64,000 nt of DNA from Bradyrhizobium sp. 1 (GTDB lineage: Bacteria; Pseudomonadota; Alphaproteobacteria; Rhizobiales; Xanthobacteraceae), in NCBI RefSeq assembly GCF_023073315.1, contig NZ_JADPJH010000039.1, positions 130,056-194,055 on the forward strand, in the 5' to 3' direction. Shown one piece after another: positions 59,883 through 64,000 of this stretch. Position numbers and translations under genes: made by a program. Below the pieces are notes generated by a model that ran no database searches, had not been told where the DNA came from, and saw only the letters and a program-made list of their open reading frames with translations. Positions within the stretch are counted from its first letter, which is position 1; each line of letters opens with the position of its first letter.

Positions 59883-60180
59883 GGCCGTATAGATTGCGTG
59901 GTTACTGTGACGATTGCGTCACCGAACTGAGCGGCGTTTCGCCTCGCCAAGGTAAATTCCGTTTGTACCGCCCTCGGGCTCACAACAGATTTTGATCGAC
60001 GCGAGGCAGTCTGTGAGCACTGTCGATCTTTGAAGTTGGTCACACGATCATTGCGCTATGCTCCCCTCCTGAGCGTGGATGACTTGCACCTCGCCACAAT
60101 TGCGCGCAGTTGAGCCGCGGTGGACAGAAAACTCTCTCTCACCTGTTGCTCCTCCGCGCCATCCCGATCATATTGCGCCC
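59883..60180. other. Intergenic region without a gene
   Basis: About 300 bases between the SPOR-like protein gene and the small membrane-protein gene. I see no terminator, tRNA, repeat or credible promoter here; some AT-richer DNA near 59975-60060 could carry the promoter of the next gene. Confidence 0.3.
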
Positions 60181-60561
60181 ATGACAAAAAAGCCCTTCCG
60201 CCTCACGCCCTACCAGGTGCAATTCCTGATCGTCGTCGGCTTCACGACCGTCGGCTATGCGATCTATCTGCGCTATCTCGGAATCGAAAACTCGCAGGTC
60301 GGGCTCGCCTGCGATGCCGGCCTGCAGACGTTGATCTGCAAGGCGCGGTCGGTCTCGACGGTGCTGTTCAAGAATTCGGTGTTCGGCATCGTCGCACTGG
60401 TGGCGGCGACGCTCAACCTGATGCGGCCATCGATCGTGCTGCTCACCGTCGGCATCATCGCCGCCGGCCTCGGCATCGTGCTCTACAACGTCGTGCTGGC
60501 GGGCCTTGCGATCGGCCTGCTCATCCTTGGATTTGCTCGGCCCGCGCCCGCCACAGCGTGA
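60181..60561 (+). CDS. Small inner-membrane protein, 126 residues
   Basis: The ATG at 60181 starts MTKKPFRLTPYQVQFLIVVG. Three to four hydrophobic stretches suggest a polytopic membrane protein. Two cysteines (LACDAGLQTLICKAR, about residues 41-53) could form a disulfide in the first loop. Function unknown. Its last 41 bases overlap the end of the convergent ndvC gene. Confidence 0.6.
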   Translation: MTKKPFRLTPYQVQFLIVVGFTTVGYAIYLRYLGIENSQVGLACDAGLQTLICKARSVSTVLFKNSVFGIVALVAATLNLMRPSIVLLTVGIIAAGLGIVLYNVVLAGLAIGLLILGFARPAPATA

Positions 60562-62281
60562 GCGCCAACAAGAGATAGATCGCGCAGGTCCACAGCGACT
60601 GCCAATTGTCGCGGCCTTCGTTGATGATCACATAGACCGCCGACAAGGCCAGCACGCCGGCGAACACCGCTTCCGCGATCGGACGCTGGCCGATCTGCGG
60701 CCGGTTCAGCATCAGCACCGCGAACGGCACCACCGCCATCGTCAGCGAGGCGTAGGGGAAGTCGTGGTAGCGCGGGTCGAACACGAAGGCGAGCGCGGTC
60801 TGCGCCGCGATCACCGCGGTCAGCGCCAGCGTGAGACCCAGCACCGCCGTTAGCTTCGACCATTTGCGGCCCTCGCGCGGGCCCAGGAGGTCGAGGAAGG
60901 TCGGAAGACTGCGGCCGATCACCATCGCCTGCGCGCAGAAGATCGGCGACAGGATGCCGGCGAGCAGCAGCGCACCCCAGTGCAGCCAGCCGCCGATCCC
61001 GTAGCTCTCATAGTACATCTTGTCGGCGCCGACCCCGAGCAGGATGCCCGCTGACGTCGCCGAGATGGCGACGCCGAGCCAGGCCGAGAAGCGCGGCGTC
61101 CAGGGCCGCCGGCGCAGCGTGATGCCCGCGACCGCGAACACCAGCACGCAGAGGCCCATGCCGGCGCCCATGTACCATTTCCAGTATGGGAAATTGCTGA
61201 TCGGCTGGCCCGGCGGATATTTCAGGTTCCTGCGCACGGAGTCGTAGAGACCCCAATAGCCGCCGACGGTGCCCTCCAGCTTGCGCTTCCACGGCTGGTC
61301 GTAGGACTCGATCAGATTGACGCGGAATTTCTGCGCTTTCGCCAGGCTCAGGATTTCCGAGACGACGCGCGCCTGGTTGGTGCGCGACGGCAGCGCGCCC
61401 TCGCGCATGCGCCCTTCGCTCGGCCAGCCGGTTTCGCCGATCAGGATCTCCTTGCCCGGAAACGCCGCCGCCATGCGCTCGCGGATGGACTCGACGTGGG
61501 CGGCGGCGAATTTCGCCTTGACCGGGAAATCCTCCCAATAAGGCAGGATGTGGATCGTAACGAAGTCGACGGCGTCGTAGACCTCGCGATTCCTGAGCCA
61601 GAACTCCCAGACGTCGGCGTAAGTGACGGGCACGCTGACCTGCGCCTTCACCGAACGGATGATGGAGACGAGGTCCGCGGTCGTCATCTCGCCACGCAGC
61701 AGTACCTCGTTGCCGACGATGATCGCGGTGATGATTCCGGGGAAATCCTTGGACAGGCGGACCGCGAGCGCAGCCTGCTCAAAATTCTTGGTACGGTTGC
61801 TGGAGAGCCAGATGCCCTGAAGCACCTTCATCCCGCCGATCCGGGCGGCGATCGCCGGCACCTGATCGAGCCCGTTCTCCATCGAATAGGTACGGACGCA
61901 GTCGGTGATCTCCTTGAGCTGGCGCAAATCCTGCTCGATCTGGTCGGCTTCGATATGGGTCCAGGCGTTCAGCGGCGACTGCTCGCCGCGGAACGGCGCG
62001 TAGGAGACGCACTGAACCTTCTCGGCGGGATCGATCGGGGCGCGCGCGAGCGTGATTGGCGTGGCCAGCCACCACCACACGGCAGCAATCGCACCCAGTG
62101 AAACGAGCAGAAGCGCCAGTGGCGTACGAAGAGAAATCGGTTCCGTCCTCCGCGAGGTGCCGTCGATTACCTGCTCGCACGCCGTCTGCCAAGGGGTGAC
62201 GACGCGCCGATCCGTCCCTCCCCCGAGGAATTTACCTGCGGCCGTTCGACAGAGGCCTAGGATCGTGACTTTGCTGGACAA
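60521..62281 (-). CDS. ndvC: NdvC-like GH17/membrane beta-glucan synthesis protein
   Basis: A 586-residue protein. The N-terminal half is a GH17 beta-glucanosyl domain: acid/base Glu in IVGNEVLLRGE (about residue 190) and nucleophile Glu in ILIGETGWPSEG (about 290). The C-terminal half has about seven transmembrane helices. In B. japonicum NdvC, related to yeast Bgl2, is needed for the beta-(1,6) links of cyclic glucan. The neighbouring ndvD-like and ndvB-like genes support the name. The start is uncertain: only a TTG at 62281 opens the frame before the first membrane helix, and no ribosome binding site is evident. Confidence 0.78.
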   Translation of the reverse strand: MSSKVTILGLCRTAAGKFLGGGTDRRVVTPWQTACEQVIDGTSRRTEPISLRTPLALLLVSLGAIAAVWWWLATPITLARAPIDPAEKVQCVSYAPFRGEQSPLNAWTHIEADQIEQDLRQLKEITDCVRTYSMENGLDQVPAIAARIGGMKVLQGIWLSSNRTKNFEQAALAVRLSKDFPGIITAIIVGNEVLLRGEMTTADLVSIIRSVKAQVSVPVTYADVWEFWLRNREVYDAVDFVTIHILPYWEDFPVKAKFAAAHVESIRERMAAAFPGKEILIGETGWPSEGRMREGALPSRTNQARVVSEILSLAKAQKFRVNLIESYDQPWKRKLEGTVGGYWGLYDSVRRNLKYPPGQPISNFPYWKWYMGAGMGLCVLVFAVAGITLRRRPWTPRFSAWLGVAISATSAGILLGVGADKMYYESYGIGGWLHWGALLLAGILSPIFCAQAMVIGRSLPTFLDLLGPREGRKWSKLTAVLGLTLALTAVIAAQTALAFVFDPRYHDFPYASLTMAVVPFAVLMLNRPQIGQRPIAEAVFAGVLALSAVYVIINEGRDNWQSLWTCAIYLLLALTLWRARAEQIQG

Positions 62282-62408
62282 AATTGCAAATACACGTCAT
62301 GGGATTTTGCGGGACTTTTCCGCCGCATTGGGGACCTATTTGGACGCCATCAGCTAGCGCGTCCGCGAGGTCCTGATGCCGGCGGCCAGCGGATATATTG
62401 GGGAATTC

Positions 62409-62999
62409 ATGCGGCAACGGGTGTTCGAGTTACGAAATGCGGTCCTGCGGCAGTTCGCCGCCACCTTGGCCGTCTCCTCCCTGATCCTGCTGGTCGGCAT
62501 TGCCGGCGTCTCCGCCCAGAGCGGCACGCCCGCCCCTGATCAGGGCAAGGCCGCCGCCCAGCCCGCCGACGCTGCCGCCAAGGATGCCAACCAGAAGCGA
62601 ACTGACGAGTTCGCCGAAGCTGCCCGCGCCATTAATGGCCCGGCCGGCAATCCCGAATGCGTCTGGCTCGGCCGTCGCGCGGTTCAGTTGATGTACAGGG
62701 ACGACCTCGATACCGCCTTCCGCCACATCGATCTTTACGACCGCTTCGGCTGCCCCGGCGGTCACATTCAGGCTGCGTTCCGCTGCCTGACGCGCTTCCT
62801 CACCCAGATCGACGACAAGGTCCCGAACAGCCTGAATAATCTAACCCAGGCCTGCTGGATCAACCCGGCTGCGCAGCCGCAGCAGACAGCCACGGCCGCC
62901 TCGCAGCCTCCGTCGCCGACCACCGGCAATTCGCAGCCCCCCCAGCCGGCCGCGAGTCCTGCGCCTGCGGCAAGCCCGACGCCGGCTCCCCAGAAATAG
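62409..62999 (+). CDS. ndvD: NdvD-like beta-(1,3),(1,6)-glucan biosynthesis protein
   Basis: A 196-residue protein with one N-terminal hydrophobic segment (about residues 20-36, a signal or anchor), a Pro/Ala/Lys-rich linker, and a compact Cys-containing domain (NPECVWLGRRAVQLMYRDDL, YDRFGCPGGHIQAAFRCLTR). It ends in a Pro/Ala/Ser-rich tail. It lies between ndvC and ndvB, exactly where B. japonicum ndvD is described as a small single-membrane-segment protein essential for glucan synthesis. An ATG at 62409 is used; one at 62376 is possible. Confidence 0.75.
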   Translation: MRQRVFELRNAVLRQFAATLAVSSLILLVGIAGVSAQSGTPAPDQGKAAAQPADAAAKDANQKRTDEFAEAARAINGPAGNPECVWLGRRAVQLMYRDDLDTAFRHIDLYDRFGCPGGHIQAAFRCLTRFLTQIDDKVPNSLNNLTQACWINPAAQPQQTATAASQPPSPTTGNSQPPQPAASPAPAASPTPAPQK

Positions 63000-63215
63000 C
63001 CTCGCATCGCTTCAGCCGGCGTTCAGGAACGATCGGCTATAGAAGCGGTTGGCACTGCCGCACATTCCGAAACTGGTCATGCCCTCATACGGTCATGAGG
63101 CCATGACAGTTGTGAAACCGCGCGGCAGAGGTATGCTCCATTTGCCGCGGACTCGGTCGGATCTCGGGGTCGGATCCGCTTCCCTGCCACCTCAGCCCCT
63201 TTTGGTTTAGCCGCG

Positions 63216-64000
63216 ATGCGCGTTGTCGCCGCCGTTCTGTTGCTCGTGTCCGTGCTCCACGCCGGCCTCTGGGGAGTCCTGCGCGACAGGGAACCCGCGC
63301 CGGACTTCAAGGGCCTGTTGCCTAGCGTCTCCTACGCGCCGTTCGAAGGCTCGGCCCACCCCGACATCGACAACATCCCGTCCGTCGAAAAAATCCGCGC
63401 CGATCTGAAGACGCTGTCGACGATGACGCGCGCAATCCGCCTCTATTCGTCCACCGGCGGTGTGGAACTGGTGCCGCCGATCGCGGCCGAGTTCGGCCTC
63501 AAGGTCACCGTCGGCGCCTGGATCGACAAGGACCCGAACCGCAACAAGCGCGAGATCGACGCAGCCATCGAGCTCGCCCGCAAGAACAGCAACGTCAACG
63601 GCGTCGTCGTCGGCAACGAGGTGATCTACCGCGGTGAGCAGAAGGTCGAAGACCTCATCGAGATGATCAAGCGGGTGAAGAGCGCAGTGCGCGTGCCCGT
63701 CACCACCGGCGAGATCTGGAACATCTGGCGCGACAACCCCGAGCTCGGCTCTAACGTCGATTTCATCGCCGCCCACGTGCTGCCTTATTGGGAAAATTTT
63801 CGCTCGGACCAAGCGGTCGACCAAGCTGTTGACCGCTACAATCTTCTGCGCAACCAGTTCCCGGGCAAGCGCATCGTCATCGCCGAGTTCGGCTGGCCGA
63901 GTGCGGGCTACAATTTGCGCAACGCAGATCCCGGTCCATTCCAGCAAGCCCTGACGCTGCGCAATTTCGTCGGCCGCGCCGAAGCGCTTGGCATGGATTA
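63216..64000 (+). CDS. ndvB: NdvB-like beta-glucan synthase, N-terminal part
   Basis: The gene runs off the window; 261 codons are seen. After an N-terminal hydrophobic segment (about residues 3-15) comes a GH17-type domain with catalytic residues in VVVGNEVIYRGE (about residue 131) and IVIAEFGWPSAG (about 221). In Bradyrhizobium NdvB such a domain is fused to a GT2 glycosyltransferase that makes the glucan; that part is beyond the window. It follows ndvD by about 215 bases. Confidence 0.8.
   Translation, partial: MRVVAAVLLLVSVLHAGLWGVLRDREPAPDFKGLLPSVSYAPFEGSAHPDIDNIPSVEKIRADLKTLSTMTRAIRLYSSTGGVELVPPIAAEFGLKVTVGAWIDKDPNRNKREIDAAIELARKNSNVNGVVVGNEVIYRGEQKVEDLIEMIKRVKSAVRVPVTTGEIWNIWRDNPELGSNVDFIAAHVLPYWENFRSDQAVDQAVDRYNLLRNQFPGKRIVIAEFGWPSAGYNLRNADPGPFQQALTLRNFVGRAEALGMD

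Noticed and set aside
1..64000. CRISPR arrays, insertion sequences, prophage or integrase genes
   Set aside because: No evenly spaced direct repeats, transposase motifs, integrase motifs or att-like duplications were seen.

Overview
The window is chromosomal DNA of a slow-growing rhizobium, most likely a Bradyrhizobium of the japonicum/diazoefficiens group. The basis is high GC content and alphaproteobacterial gene content (nasTS-nirA, pcs, hspQ, sdhE, several IalB proteins). At the right end sits an ndvC-ndvD-ndvB arrangement, the cyclic beta-(1,3),(1,6)-glucan locus described from B. japonicum. I see no rRNA, tRNA, CRISPR array, insertion sequence or prophage. Several intergenic spaces carry imperfect palindromic repeats.

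Layout. 1-0.8 kb: a partial LTXXQ-type periplasmic protein (-). 1.3-6.7 kb: a sugar-type ABC importer operon (Tat-exported binding protein, two permeases, ATPase) ending in a D-2-hydroxyacid dehydrogenase. 6.7-10 kb: a gene-poor stretch of small uncharacterised proteins, including a three-gene operon that ends in a HEPN-like protein. 10-13.5 kb: a DUF1993 protein, a PheC-like periplasmic protein and small exported proteins. 13.6-17.6 kb: a cupin and an RraA-like protein (-), then pxpB-pxpC-pxpA for 5-oxoproline (+). 18-23.5 kb: nitrite assimilation on the minus strand, nasT-nasS, a sigma-54-type promoter and structured leader, nirA, and an Fe-S/flavin reductase. 23.6-33.5 kb: rimO, an immunity-like protein, an acetylornithine-aminotransferase-family gene behind an apparent arginine attenuator, a quinone oxidoreductase, terC-pcs, a UbiH-type hydroxylase, an AEC transporter and hspQ. 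33.5-36.5 kb: an IalB-IalB-caspase fusion beside a free IalB protein. 36.8-41.5 kb: a peptide-type binding protein and two degenerate-domain proteins. 41.6-50.5 kb: desaturase, cold-shock protein, mfd-sdhE, recG and a PanE-family reductase. 50.6-58.3 kb: a regulator, small enzymes, a DUF502 protein, glmS and glmU. 58.5-64 kb: a SPOR-like envelope protein, a small membrane protein and the ndv locus (ndvB cut by the window end).

How the genes work together. The nitrogen block is the clearest pathway. NasS senses nitrate and releases the RNA-binding antiterminator NasT, which should act on the nirA leader. NirA then reduces nitrite with electrons probably supplied by the overlapping flavoprotein. 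The glmS/glmU pair feeds UDP-GlcNAc synthesis, and mfd/recG serve DNA repair. The ndv genes make osmoregulated glucans. The most notable new-looking element is at 26.7-26.9 kb: a 30-codon, apparently leaderless peptide gene with 11 arginine codons, followed by a strong intrinsic terminator, directly in front of the aminotransferase gene. This is the architecture of ribosome-mediated transcription attenuation by arginine.
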